A DNA stretch of 64,000 nt from Shewanella cyperi (GTDB taxonomy: Bacteria; Pseudomonadota; Gammaproteobacteria; Enterobacterales; Shewanellaceae), in assembly GCF_017354985.1 (NCBI RefSeq), contig NZ_CP071501.1, positions 2,499,501 to 2,563,500 of the forward strand. The letters are read 5' to 3'. Below are positions 44,209 to 53,643 of this stretch, piece after piece; the first letter of the stretch is position 1, and the number at the start of each line of letters is the position of its first letter. The notes under the pieces are model-generated. The model had not been told where the DNA came from. It saw only the letters and a list, made by a program, of their open reading frames with translations, and did no database searches. Both the position numbers and the translations under genes were made by a program.

Positions 44209-46620
44209 TTAGTCAATTTCCGCCAGCAAGGCTGCAGCCTCATCTTTTTGGCGGGCGTTGCCGTCGATTTCCACTTCCCGCAGCAGCGCCCTGGCACTGT
44301 CTTTATCGTCAATTTCGATATAGGCACGGGCCAGATCCAGCTTGGCATTGACCGAGTTTTCCTCGTCATCCACATCAATCATGGAGGTGTTACCGAGCAG
44401 ACTGTCCATTTCCCCCAAATCCATATCCACATCCAGTGCAGGATAAGGCTCGAGTTCCGCTTCACTCTCGCTTGCTTCATTGAGCAGACGGTCTATATCG
44501 ATAAAACCATTTTCTTTTTGGAAGGAGCTGAGCTCTTCTTCTTCCACCTTGCGCGCCGGTTTCTTTTTCTTTTCTGTCGCGGTCAAGGCCGCCAGAGCTT
44601 CATCCATCGACAAGTCATCATCTTCAAGGCTGAAACCTTCTTGTTCCTGCTCGGCAAATGCTGCCAGCAAATCATCATCGCTGATATCTTTGGCTGATAT
44701 GGCCTTGGGATCTTCACTTGGCTCCTCTGCCTCATCCGGGCTATCCCACTCCAGCGTCTTAGCCCCTGGCTTGCCGGCCTTGAGATCGTTGAAGAAACCA
44801 GAATCCCTTTCCTTATTTACTTTGGGTCTGTCTTCCTTATCGAGAGTGAACTCCAGCGGCGCGTTTTTATCTTCCTTGGTCTCAACCTCGTCCAATGTGG
44901 GCTCGCTTTCAGCAAGCGAATCTTCAATGAGGCTGTCCAGGTCAAAATCAGCGCTCTCAACCTCTTCAGGCTCATCGGCCTTGGTCATTTCCCGCTTGAG
45001 TTGATCCAACTCCTCCTGACTGAGGGCCTTCGGACCTTTTACCGGCTCATCGGTTTCCGGTGGCAGGTTGAACTCGGCCAGCAGAGCATCGAGATCGTCC
45101 TCCATGTCCTGGCTGCCCAGTTCTTCTTCCAGTTCTGCCGCAATTTCAGCGCTCAGATCTTCCTGTTCCGCGTCTTGCTCAGGCTCGGCCGGGGCATCAA
45201 AACCGGCCAACAGGGCATCCAGATCCTCTTCGCCAACATCAGGCCCTTCACCCAGCTCCTCATCCAATTCAGCAGCAATTGAGTCCCGGGTGTCCTGCTC
45301 GATATTGTCGTCGGCCGGAATTTCCATATCGGCCAACAAGGCGTCCAAATCTTCCTCTGCCTCAACCTCTGGTTCGGCTTCACTTGCCTTGACTGGTTTA
45401 TCTTCTGTGGTCTCCAGCCCCGCCATCAAGGCATCAAGATCCTCATCGCTGACCTCACCGTCTTGCTCACCCATGGCTTCGGCCCAGAGGTCGTCCAAAC
45501 TCTGACCTTCCTCATCGGCGCCGGTATCAACGTATACTTCGGCCTCTTCAGACGGCTCCGGCGCCACTGTGACATTGCTCATGTCCAGCAGCGAATCTAT
45601 GCTGTCGTCGGCATCTTCATCCAGATGCACGGCCATTTCGTCTTTGGCATCCTGCTGTGAGGTTGCCACGGCTGCTGCAACAGGTGCTGCCACTGCGGCT
45701 TCCGCCATAGCCTTGGGCTCGGTCCTCAATTCCTGAGCACCACGGCGACGACGCATAAACATCCACACCAGCGCCAATATCAACACGGCAGGAATGGATG
45801 CGCCCAAGATCAACAGCAAGGGGCTGTCCACCAGGCTACGCCATTGTTCTCCGGCTTTAGTGGACTCTATCTGAGCCAGCGCCTGGGCTTGCTTCAATGA
45901 CTCATTGTCGGTCTGCAAAGCTGCGTTTTGCTCCCTTGCCGCAGCCAGGGCTTCTTCCAGGGTGGCGATGCGGGTATTGAGTTCCTCAACCTTGACCTGT
46001 AAGCCTTCAACATCGTTGTTACGCACTTCCAGCTGATCTTTCACCCGCCCCAGCTCGTCGGTCAGGGCCAAATTCTGCCCCTGGGCTTCCTCGAGCTTAG
46101 CGCTCAACTGCTTGACCGTCTCATCCTGCTTTGGCAGCACAGGTTTGGGCGGCATCTTGGCCTCTGGCTCAGGCACAACTTCGGTCACAGCAGGCTTTGC
46201 CGGCTCAGGTTTGGCTGTGACTGTGCCACTGCGCCATGCCTTGTCCTGGGATTCTGCCCGCTCCTTTGCCAATGACTTGGGAATGGCCAGCATGGCCTCC
46301 CGGGATGGGATCAGCAGTATCATGCCCTTTTCAAGACTGTTGTAATTGGCCGTGGCGAAGGCATGGGGGTTGGCATCGTATATAGCCGCCATCACCTGGT
46401 AGATGGTGACATCGGTATCGGGACGGACTTTCTGCGCTATGCTCCAGAAAGTATCTGAGGTGGTCGTTGGGCCATACTGACGTTGGCTCTCACGGGTTTG
46501 ACCATCTGGGCCGGTGATTTTCAGCGGCTCTGCGGCTTGTACAGCGGGAAATTGGGGGGCAGCAAGGGTAATAAAAACGGCAGCGACCAGGCCACCAAGA
46601 TAAGAAGTGCGAAAGTTCAT
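44209..46620 (-). CDS. hubP: Polar landmark protein HubP / FimV-like
   Basis: About 803 residues. Signal peptide (LGGLVAAVFITLAAPQFPAVQA), then a LysM-like peptidoglycan-binding segment (YGPTTTSDTFWSIAQKVRPD to SLEKGMILLIPS, about 50-110), a coiled coil (about 160-250), a membrane helix (LLLILGASIPAVLILALVWMFMRRRRG) and a long acidic cytoplasmic part with repeated DLDALLA motifs, ending in the FimV C-terminal helix pair (KLDLARAYIEIDDKDSARALL). HubP recruits polar ATPases for chemotaxis, flagella and origin placement in Vibrio and Shewanella. ATG at 46620 follows AAGGA. Confidence 0.88.
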   Translation of the reverse strand: MNFRTSYLGGLVAAVFITLAAPQFPAVQAAEPLKITGPDGQTRESQRQYGPTTTSDTFWSIAQKVRPDTDVTIYQVMAAIYDANPHAFATANYNSLEKGMILLIPSREAMLAIPKSLAKERAESQDKAWRSGTVTAKPEPAKPAVTEVVPEPEAKMPPKPVLPKQDETVKQLSAKLEEAQGQNLALTDELGRVKDQLEVRNNDVEGLQVKVEELNTRIATLEEALAAAREQNAALQTDNESLKQAQALAQIESTKAGEQWRSLVDSPLLLILGASIPAVLILALVWMFMRRRRGAQELRTEPKAMAEAAVAAPVAAAVATSQQDAKDEMAVHLDEDADDSIDSLLDMSNVTVAPEPSEEAEVYVDTGADEEGQSLDDLWAEAMGEQDGEVSDEDLDALMAGLETTEDKPVKASEAEPEVEAEEDLDALLADMEIPADDNIEQDTRDSIAAELDEELGEGPDVGEEDLDALLAGFDAPAEPEQDAEQEDLSAEIAAELEEELGSQDMEDDLDALLAEFNLPPETDEPVKGPKALSQEELDQLKREMTKADEPEEVESADFDLDSLIEDSLAESEPTLDEVETKEDKNAPLEFTLDKEDRPKVNKERDSGFFNDLKAGKPGAKTLEWDSPDEAEEPSEDPKAISAKDISDDDLLAAFAEQEQEGFSLEDDDLSMDEALAALTATEKKKKPARKVEEEELSSFQKENGFIDIDRLLNEASESEAELEPYPALDVDMDLGEMDSLLGNTSMIDVDDEENSVNAKLDLARAYIEIDDKDSARALLREVEIDGNARQKDEAAALLAEID

Positions 46621-46740
46621 CAATCCTTCCCTTTCAAGCGCGCATGTTCACCGGGCGGCGACAGGCTTTAGGCAATTGTATTTATTCAGATTACTATAAA
46701 CCAGAAATTCATGCCCTGCTACTGTTCACATTTGTAAAAC

Positions 46741-46772
46741 AAAAAAAGCCCGCTGCATGCGGGCTTTTTCTA
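46741..46772 (-). terminator. Terminator after asd (minus strand)
   Basis: AAAGCCCGC / GCGGGCTTT around TGCAT, with a T-run on the minus strand; about 25 bases past the asd stop and 120 bases upstream of hubP. Confidence 0.9.
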
Positions 46773-46797
46773 CAAACTCACTGACTTTTCTTACTTT

Positions 46798-47814
46798 TTA
46801 CAAATAATCGCGGATCAGGATCTCACCGATTTGCACACTGTTCAGTGCCGCGCCTTTGCGGATATTGTCCGACACTACCCAAAGGTTAATACCATGGGAA
46901 TGGGAGATATCCTTGCGCACCCGACCCACATACACGGGATCCTGACCGGCACCGTCGGTTACAGCGGTTGGATAATCGTCATCATCCTCGAACAGCACCA
47001 CACCCGGAGCATCACGCAGTACGGCCTTCACGTCCTCGGCATCCACCTGGGCGCGGGTCTCGATATGCACGGCTTCGGAGTGACCATAGAACACGGGCAC
47101 ACGCACGGCCGTAGGGTTAACCACTATCTCATCGTCACCGAGGATCTTGCGGGTCTCCCACACCATTTTCATTTCTTCCTTGGTGTAGCCGTTATCCATG
47201 AATTTATCTATGTGCGGCAATACGTTAAAAGCAATCTGCTTTTTGTAAACGCTGGGCTCAACCGGCAGCCCCTGCAGCAGCTTGGCACACTGGCCGGCCA
47301 GCTCTTCGATGGCCTTTTTACCGGTACCGGACACGGACTGGTAAGTGGCCACATTGATGCGACTGATGCCAAAGGCATCGTGGATAGGCTTTAGGGCCAC
47401 CAGCATCTGAATAGTGGAGCAGTTGGGGTTGGCTATGATGTTGCGGTTACGGAAATCGGCAATGGCCTCGGGATTCACCTCGGGGACCACCAGCGGAATG
47501 TCGATGTCGTAACGGAAGTGTGAGGTGTTGTCTATCACCACACAACCATGCTCGGCGGCTATGGGGGCCCAACGGGCCGACACATCGCCACCGGCAGAGA
47601 AGAAACCAATCTGTGCCTGGGACCAATCAAAGCTCTCAACGTCCAGAATTTCCACCTGTTTCCCATGGAAGGTCACGGTGTCGCCGGCACTGCGGGCACT
47701 GGCCAGGGGAAAAAGTTTGGCAACGGGGAAATTGCGCTCCTCAAGGATCTCTATCATGGTTTGACCCACGGCGCCCGATGCACCCAATACGACTACGTTA
47801 AATTGCTGCGACAT
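46798..47814 (-). CDS. asd: Aspartate-semialdehyde dehydrogenase
   Basis: 338 residues from MSQQFNVVVLGASGAVGQTM. NADP-binding GASGAVGQ, the active-site Cys in NPNCSTIQM and the His-containing RVPVFYGHSEAV are present. Converts aspartyl phosphate to aspartate semialdehyde for lysine/DAP, threonine and methionine. pdxB lies just upstream (2 bases between), as in the Pseudomonadota cluster asd/usg-pdxB. Confidence 0.94.
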   Translation of the reverse strand: MSQQFNVVVLGASGAVGQTMIEILEERNFPVAKLFPLASARSAGDTVTFHGKQVEILDVESFDWSQAQIGFFSAGGDVSARWAPIAAEHGCVVIDNTSHFRYDIDIPLVVPEVNPEAIADFRNRNIIANPNCSTIQMLVALKPIHDAFGISRINVATYQSVSGTGKKAIEELAGQCAKLLQGLPVEPSVYKKQIAFNVLPHIDKFMDNGYTKEEMKMVWETRKILGDDEIVVNPTAVRVPVFYGHSEAVHIETRAQVDAEDVKAVLRDAPGVVLFEDDDDYPTAVTDGAGQDPVYVGRVRKDISHSHGINLWVVSDNIRKGAALNSVQIGEILIRDYL

Positions 47815-47816
47815 GT

Positions 47817-48947
47817 TTATGAACCGATTCCAGTGAAACCTAATTGGGACAACCAATCTACCTCAGATGCCCCCGTGTGTGCCAGCGCCAGGGCACTGAA
47901 TTCCCGGCGATGGCGGTGATTTTTTCTCATATTGTCAAAACCGCGCCCATCAAGGCCTTCACGGCGAAAGACCCAGTCATCATCACGGAGGTCGTAGACA
48001 CTGCGACACAGACCCAGCAGCTGTCGTTCGTCGATGTTTTGCGCCAGGGTCACACCGGCCAGATGGAAGGGCGGCAACAGGCTGTTGAGGCCGGCACTCG
48101 GGGTAATGCCAAGCTCCCGGCACAGGGCCTGGTAGAGCATATAAGTACCGCGGGCCTTGCCTTCGAGGCTGTAACCGGCGATATGGGGAGTGGCGAGATC
48201 CACCAGCGGAACCAACTCGGCCATGGGATTGGGCTCCCCTTCCCAGACATCCAGCACCAGGCGCAGGTCCGCCCGCCGACTCTTGACCCGGATAAGCGCC
48301 CTGTTGTCTATCACCTCGCCGCGGCAACAGTTAAGCAACCAGGCATTCTGTGGCAGCTTATCCAGCCTCTGCTCATCGAACAGATACCAGGTGGGGTGCG
48401 GGCCTTCGCGGGTTAATGGTACATGCAGGCTGATGACATCAGCCCAGCCCAGCAGCTCGTCGAGGGCATAAAATTCCCGCTTATCGCCGCTTTGCGCCAA
48501 CAAGGGATCGCACAGTCGGTAGTCGACCCCGTAAGCCGCCAGACAGTTGGCCAGAGCCGTGCCTGTGTTGCCGGCGCCTACTATGGCGACCCTTTTATCC
48601 TTGAGACGCCCGCCATAGCGCTGTGCCAATTCCAGCATGGCAATAAAGGCGAATTCACCGACGGCGATGGCGTTACAGCCGGGGGCATTGGCAAAGGGAA
48701 TACTGCGGCTCGCCAAATAATCCCGGTCCACGTGGTCCGTGCCTATGGTGGCACTGCCGACAAAATGCAGTTGTTGATTGGTCTGCAGCAGGGCCTCATT
48801 GACCTTGGTTACGGAGCGCACCAGCAGCACATCGGCATCGGCCACTGTCGCGGCATCCAAAGTACGACCGGACACCTTGACCACCTGTCCCAGTTCACCG
48901 AACAGCTCGTCAACATAGGGCATGTTTTCATCGACCAGGATTTTCAT
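47817..48947 (-). CDS. pdxB: Erythronate-4-phosphate dehydrogenase
   Basis: 376 residues from [20 protein letters not shown]-isomer 2-hydroxyacid dehydrogenase fold with NAD motif [15 protein letters not shown], the catalytic region [15 protein letters not shown] and [10 protein letters not shown], and a C-terminal dimerisation extension. Second step of DXP-dependent PLP synthesis. Located between fabB and asd on the same strand; coupled to asd by a 2-base gap. Confidence 0.94.
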   Translation of the reverse strand: MKILVDENMPYVDELFGELGQVVKVSGRTLDAATVADADVLLVRSVTKVNEALLQTNQQLHFVGSATIGTDHVDRDYLASRSIPFANAPGCNAIAVGEFAFIAMLELAQRYGGRLKDKRVAIVGAGNTGTALANCLAAYGVDYRLCDPLLAQSGDKREFYALDELLGWADVISLHVPLTREGPHPTWYLFDEQRLDKLPQNAWLLNCCRGEVIDNRALIRVKSRRADLRLVLDVWEGEPNPMAELVPLVDLATPHIAGYSLEGKARGTYMLYQALCRELGITPSAGLNSLLPPFHLAGVTLAQNIDERQLLGLCRSVYDLRDDDWVFRREGLDGRGFDNMRKNHRHRREFSALALAHTGASEVDWLSQLGFTGIGS

Positions 48948-48991
48948 TACCAGCTGAGACTCCCAAGGACTAAGTGGGTGCATTGTAACAA

Positions 48992-49022
48992 TAAAAAAGG
49001 GAAGCATAGCTCCCCTTTTTTG
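48992..49022 (-). terminator. Terminator after fabB (minus strand)
   Basis: AAAAAAGGGAAGC / GCTCCCCTTTTTT imperfect stem around ATA, followed on the minus strand by T-rich sequence; between fabB and pdxB. Confidence 0.75.
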
Positions 49023-49044
49023 TGTATTTGTGTAGCGTTGCCGC

Positions 49045-50256
49045 TTACTTGTACTTGCGCATTACCAGCGTCGCGTTGGTGCCACCGAAGCCGAAGCTGT
49101 TGCTCATGATGGTATTGAGCTCGGCATCGCGGTATTCACGCACAATCGGCATATCCTTGGCGGCTTCGTCCAGATTGTCGATGTTGATTGAAGGGGCGAT
49201 AAAGCCGTCCTTCATCATCAGCAGGCTGTAGATGGCTTCATGGACACCGGCTGCGCCCAGGGCGTGACCAGTCAGAGACTTGGTGGACGCAATTGGCGGC
49301 ACCTTGTCCTTGAATACTTCGCGGATGGCTTCCAGCTCACGCACGTCACCTACCGGAGTAGAAGTACCGTGGGTGTTGATGTAGTCGATAGGGGTATCCA
49401 CATCGGCCAGGGCCATTTGCATGCAGCGCACCGCGCCTTCACCGCTTGGGGCCACCATGTCATAGCCGTCGGAAGATGCACCGTAGCCGATGATTTCGGC
49501 GTAGATCTTGGCGCCACGGGCCAGAGCGTGTTCCAGCTCTTCGACAATCACTATGCCGCCGCCACCGGAGATCACGAAACCATCGCGATCCGCATCATAG
49601 GTACGGGAGGCTTTCTCTGGGGTGTCGTTGTACTTGGTTGACAGGGCGCCCATGGCGTCAAAGCCCATGGTCAGGGTCCAATCGATCTCTTCGGCACCGC
49701 CGGCAAAGACCATGTCCTGCTTACCCATTTGGATCAGTTCAACCGCGTGACCGATACAGTGAGCACTGGTGGCACAGGCAGAGCTGATGGAATAGTTCAT
49801 ACCCTTGATTTTAAAGGGTGTCGCCAGACAGGCACTGGCGGTGGAGGACATGATGCGCGGCACAATGTATGGACCTACGCGCTTGACGCCCTTTTCACGC
49901 AGAATGTCGGCAGCCTGCACCTGGTTGGAGGATGAAGCCCCACCGGTACCGGCGATCAAACCTACGCGGGGGTTGGAATATTGCTCTTCGGTCAGACCCG
50001 CATCTTCAATGGCTTCCTGCATTGACAGGTAAGCGTAGGCGGCGGCGTTGCCCATGAAGCGCATGGCTTTGCGATCAATAAGCTCAGCGGGATCCAGTTT
50101 GATGTTGCCCCACACATGGCTGCGCAGCTGCATTTCTTCAAATTGCGCAGAGTGAGTAATACCACTGCGTCCGGCCTTCAGTGACTCGGTCACTTCCTGC
50201 TTGTTGTTACCTATGCTTGACACAACGCCAATGCCGGTGATCACGACTCTTTTCAT
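49045..50256 (-). CDS. fabB: Beta-ketoacyl-ACP synthase I
   Basis: 403 residues. Cys-His-His active site: [12 protein letters not shown] with the Cys, [12 protein letters not shown] and [12 protein letters not shown] with the His residues; the GFGGTN loop closes the C terminus. FabB elongates both saturated and unsaturated acyl chains. Divergent from mnmC; the 103-base gap holds both promoters, including a GTAC-N5-GTAC pair (about 50273-50285) of unknown role. Confidence 0.96.
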   Translation of the reverse strand: MKRVVITGIGVVSSIGNNKQEVTESLKAGRSGITHSAQFEEMQLRSHVWGNIKLDPAELIDRKAMRFMGNAAAYAYLSMQEAIEDAGLTEEQYSNPRVGLIAGTGGASSSNQVQAADILREKGVKRVGPYIVPRIMSSTASACLATPFKIKGMNYSISSACATSAHCIGHAVELIQMGKQDMVFAGGAEEIDWTLTMGFDAMGALSTKYNDTPEKASRTYDADRDGFVISGGGGIVIVEELEHALARGAKIYAEIIGYGASSDGYDMVAPSGEGAVRCMQMALADVDTPIDYINTHGTSTPVGDVRELEAIREVFKDKVPPIASTKSLTGHALGAAGVHEAIYSLLMMKDGFIAPSINIDNLDEAAKDMPIVREYRDAELNTIMSNSFGFGGTNATLVMRKYK

Positions 50257-50359
50257 GTTCTACTATCCATTCCGTACAATCAGTACCAATTTTAGTGCGC
50301 CAATAGTATCCCCTTTGGCGCTTTTAAGTGGTCAGCTTTCCATAAAGGCAGGTAAAATA

Positions 50360-52210
50360 ATGCCTATTATGCAACACAGAGTAAATGCTTTGACCCCGAC
50401 CGAGCCCAGCTTCCTCTCCTATCACGCGCTGCTTCTGCCCTTGAAAAACCAAGCCCTGGACAGGCGCGCAACCCTGGTGCTGCATGCCAGCAAGCCAGAA
50501 CATCTGGCCGGTGCCGACAGCCTGTTACGAGCGCTGCTGACCGAGGGACTAAGCCTCAAGCTGCTGCTGTGCTGCGACAGTATGCCTGAGCTGAATGCGC
50601 TCTATAGCAACACAAAATTTGAAAAAGATCATTCTGTATTCAAGCAATTGCTCGAAAGTGAACCGCTGGCACTCAAAGAAGGACAAAGGTTGCAGCTAGA
50701 GGACGGTCGCTTGTGGCTGGATCTGCATTTGGGCGATGTTGCCACCACCCTCGCCGCCCTGCCCTGCGGCCCGCAGGGTGCGGTCGATGCCTGGTTGGAA
50801 CTGTTACCCGGCCGGGAACTGCTGCGCCTGTCCCGGGATGGGGCTCTTTGCCTGGCAGAAGGTACAAGGCATGAGCTGGATCTGTCCGAGCGCCTGGCGC
50901 TGTGGCACGAATACCGCCGCAAGCACAGGTTGCCGCTGACGGTCGGAACAGTAGAGCCCAAAACCACGGCCATTATCGGTGGAGGTATCGCCGGTGCCTG
51001 CATGGCGCTGGCGCTGACCATGAGGGGCCAAAGGGTCAGCCTGTTTTGCGCAACAGCTGAGTTGGCGGGGGCCGCCTCCGGCAATCGCCAGGGCGCCATT
51101 TACCCCTTGCTGACCCCTGAGGATGGCGAGCTGTGCCGCTTCTTTATCCAGGCCTTCCTTTACAGTCGCAGGGTAATAGAGCAGTTGCAGTCTGCCGGTC
51201 ACGCCATTGCCCATGATTTTTGCGGCGTACTGCAAACCGGCCACGATCAACGCTCGGCGGAGCGACTGGAAAAAATCATCCAAGCCAGCCATTGGCCGGA
51301 CAGGATAGCCAGACGGGTCGATGCGGCCAAAGGCGCAAGGCTTGCCGGGCTCGGCATAGACAGTCCGGGCATTTTCTATCCCCTCGGCGGCTGGGTCAGC
51401 CCCGCTGAGTTTTGCCGCGCTGCGGTGGCCCAGGCCCAACAAAGCGGCCTGTTGGACTTGCACCTGGGCACCCGGGTGACGGCGTTTAAGCAACTGGAGC
51501 AACTTAAGCAGCTTGAACACGGTTGGCAGCTTGAGGGCCCGGACGGCGTCCTTGGGGAGTTCGACCAACTGGTGCTGGCCTGCGGTGAAGGCATAATGCA
51601 GTTTACCCAGACCCGCAGCCTGCCGGTGAGTCCTTTTCGCGGTCAGGTATCCCATGTACCGAGTCAGGGCGCGCTGCCGCAGCTGAAAACCGTGCTTTGT
51701 TCCCAGGGTTACTTCACGCCGGGGCACATGGGCAGTCATTGCATGGGGGCAAGCTACGTTAAGGGGGCTCAGGATGGCCATTACAGCGAAGCCGAGCAGC
51801 GGGGGAATCTGGACAAGATGCGGGACAGCTACCCGCAGCAGCAGTGGCTTGAGGATCTGGATATTTCGGCGCAAAGCGCCAGGGTTGGAGTGCGCATGGT
51901 CACCCGGGATCATTTCCCCATGATGGGTGCCGTGCCCGATACTCAAGCCCTGATGGACATGTATCAGGCCCAGGGCGTGGGCCCGGCGGCGGCGCGCTTT
52001 TGGCAGCACAGGGCTCTGCCGGAACTGCCGGGACTCTATACGCTGGCGGGCTTGGGTTCCCGAGGCATCAGCTCGGCGCCACTGGCGGCCGAGTGCCTCG
52101 CAGATATGATGCAGGGCGAAGTGCCGCCCCTGAGCCAGGCATTACTCGATGCCATGGCCCCGGGCAGAATGTGGCAGCGCAAACTGCTCAAGGGTAAATC
52201 ACTGGACTGA
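50360..52210 (+). CDS. mnmC: MnmC: FAD-dependent tRNA cmnm5U34 oxidoreductase with degenerate methyltransferase half
   Basis: 616 residues from MPIMQHRVN, versus about 668 in E. coli. The C-terminal FAD oxidase half is intact: AIIGGGIAGACMALAL, GAASGNRQGAIYPLL, FRGQVSHVPSQG, GASYVKGAQDG and LAGLGSRGISSAPL. The N-terminal half aligns by LWLDLHLGDV and VDAW to the methyltransferase domain, but the GFGTG SAM loop and the catalytic Asp region (LDGFAPAKNP in E. coli) are replaced, and the end of that domain is missing. So it should remove the carboxymethyl group from cmnm5s2U34 but not methylate the product. AGG precedes the ATG. Confidence 0.9.
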   Translation: MPIMQHRVNALTPTEPSFLSYHALLLPLKNQALDRRATLVLHASKPEHLAGADSLLRALLTEGLSLKLLLCCDSMPELNALYSNTKFEKDHSVFKQLLESEPLALKEGQRLQLEDGRLWLDLHLGDVATTLAALPCGPQGAVDAWLELLPGRELLRLSRDGALCLAEGTRHELDLSERLALWHEYRRKHRLPLTVGTVEPKTTAIIGGGIAGACMALALTMRGQRVSLFCATAELAGAASGNRQGAIYPLLTPEDGELCRFFIQAFLYSRRVIEQLQSAGHAIAHDFCGVLQTGHDQRSAERLEKIIQASHWPDRIARRVDAAKGARLAGLGIDSPGIFYPLGGWVSPAEFCRAAVAQAQQSGLLDLHLGTRVTAFKQLEQLKQLEHGWQLEGPDGVLGEFDQLVLACGEGIMQFTQTRSLPVSPFRGQVSHVPSQGALPQLKTVLCSQGYFTPGHMGSHCMGASYVKGAQDGHYSEAEQRGNLDKMRDSYPQQQWLEDLDISAQSARVGVRMVTRDHFPMMGAVPDTQALMDMYQAQGVGPAAARFWQHRALPELPGLYTLAGLGSRGISSAPLAAECLADMMQGEVPPLSQALLDAMAPGRMWQRKLLKGKSLD

Positions 52211-52231
52211 CAGCCGCAGCCCGGCAAGCAC

Positions 52232-52501
52232 TTAGGCCGCGATACTGGCTCTCAGCTCGTCCCAGGCATTGGCCACCAGGGCGAAATCTGCAGGGGCCAA
52301 CTCGCCCCTGGCGATGTCAAGGCAGGCAGCCATCTTGGTGTCGAGGCGCTCGCTGTCCACATCCCCCTCGGCTTCCAGTTCGGCCAGCGCCACAGCAAAA
52401 TGGCCCTGCAGATAACCGCTGGCAAACATAGCATCGTCATCGCCGTTGGCCACTATGCCCGCGATCCACTGATCCAGGGCGTTTTCATACTTCTCAAACA
52501 T
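52232..52501 (-). CDS. yfcL: YfcL family protein
   Basis: 89 residues starting MFEKYENALDQWIAGIVANGDDDAMFASGYLQGHF, helical and acidic, as in YfcL. Function unknown. It is near mnmC and fabB in E. coli too, supporting the call. Its start lies 3 bases after the stop of the ATP-NAD-kinase-like gene, so it is the last gene of the aroC unit. Confidence 0.85.
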   Translation of the reverse strand: MFEKYENALDQWIAGIVANGDDDAMFASGYLQGHFAVALAELEAEGDVDSERLDTKMAACLDIARGELAPADFALVANAWDELRASIAA

Positions 52502-52504
52502 CTC

Positions 52505-53623
52505 TTACTCCGACGGGTTGGCCACCTGGTACATCACATAATCCCGATAGCCGGTGACAATTCGGTAATAGCCACTCAGGGCCTTGTCCAGTTCCGGGTC
52601 GCCACTATCCACGATCAGCGGCCTTCCTTCAAGGGCTTTCAACTTGGTTTTGGTTGCCAGGATCACAATATTGTCCTTGCCGATGCGGCGAATAAGGGCC
52701 GGTGACAGCTGCTGATTGCCACGCCCCAGAATGTGTCCCTGGCCACCTATCAGAGTGATAACCAGTTTAACCTTTTGATTTTCAGTGGCTTCAAGCAATT
52801 GTGCCGCGGTGAGATCAGACGCCATTAATTGACGGTCCTGCACCAGGTCGACCCCCAGCAGGGTGTTGTCGAGTCCCAGCTCCTGCATCACAGCGGCCAC
52901 GGTTGAGCCCGAGCCCATGATATAGAGGCTGTCATCCATCTCATCGATAAGCTCGGCGGCGATATCGGCAAGCACCAGCTCATCCACTTCCTTGCCGCCC
53001 ATTTTCACCGCCTGCACATAGCGGGGCTCCGCTGGGACCCGCATCTCACCAAAACGGCGGGCACGGACTGTGCCCTCGCGGAATGCGGCTTCGTCTATGT
53101 CCATCACATCGGCTTCCATCAGGGACACCAGTTCACCTTGCAGCAGCAGGCGTACCACTATGCCCGCGGCCTTGGGGGTGATGCCATAGACGCCGGAGTG
53201 GATCTTGACCCCGGCAGGCACGCCGAGTACCACCTGCTGCTCATCGACCACAGCGTACACATCCCGGGCTGTGCCATCACCGCCTGCGAACAGCAACAGG
53301 TCCGGCTGCAGCTTGCAAAGCTCGGCAACTGCTGACTTGGTGTCGCCGGCCTCGGTATTCAAAGGCGCCTGGTAGCAGATCTCAGTTTCAAAGCCCATGG
53401 CACGGCACACATCTTCGCCCATGGCACCGGAGGCGGTATAGACAATGATCCTGTCCTTGAATTCCAGCAACTCCTCCAGGGCTGTGTGCATCCGCAACCC
53501 GGCCTTGGGCTGTGCGCCGAGCGCCAACGCCTCGGCCGCCACACCGTCACTGCCCTTGAGGGCAACGCTGCCGCCCAGTCCGGCCAATGGATTGATAATG
53601 AGTCCCAGGCGAAATTTGCCCAT
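52505..53623 (-). CDS. ATP-NAD kinase-like protein (COG3199 type)
   Basis: 372 residues. The NAD kinase/diacylglycerol kinase motif GGDGTARDV is present, after FRLGLIINPLAGLGGSVALKG and before VLGVPAGVKIHSGVYGITP; GSGSTVAAVMQELGL lies in the C-terminal half. That is the COG3199 family, distinct from the standard NadK. Whether it phosphorylates NAD or another substrate is unknown. Within the aroC-MFS-this-yfcL run, 20 bases after the MFS stop. Confidence 0.8.
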   Translation of the reverse strand: MGKFRLGLIINPLAGLGGSVALKGSDGVAAEALALGAQPKAGLRMHTALEELLEFKDRIIVYTASGAMGEDVCRAMGFETEICYQAPLNTEAGDTKSAVAELCKLQPDLLLFAGGDGTARDVYAVVDEQQVVLGVPAGVKIHSGVYGITPKAAGIVVRLLLQGELVSLMEADVMDIDEAAFREGTVRARRFGEMRVPAEPRYVQAVKMGGKEVDELVLADIAAELIDEMDDSLYIMGSGSTVAAVMQELGLDNTLLGVDLVQDRQLMASDLTAAQLLEATENQKVKLVITLIGGQGHILGRGNQQLSPALIRRIGKDNIVILATKTKLKALEGRPLIVDSGDPELDKALSGYYRIVTGYRDYVMYQVANPSE

Positions 53624-53643
53624 GGAATGCCTCCAACAAAAAA

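Noticed and set aside
44209..46620. Truncated FimV lacking its N-terminal domain
   Set aside because: Vibrio/Shewanella HubP also passes from the signal peptide to a short GPDG-type segment and LysM, so this is the HubP form rather than damage.
50804..52009. 401-codon minus-strand frame opposite mnmC
   Set aside because: Antisense to the conserved FAD domain; no recognisable motif or ribosome-binding site.
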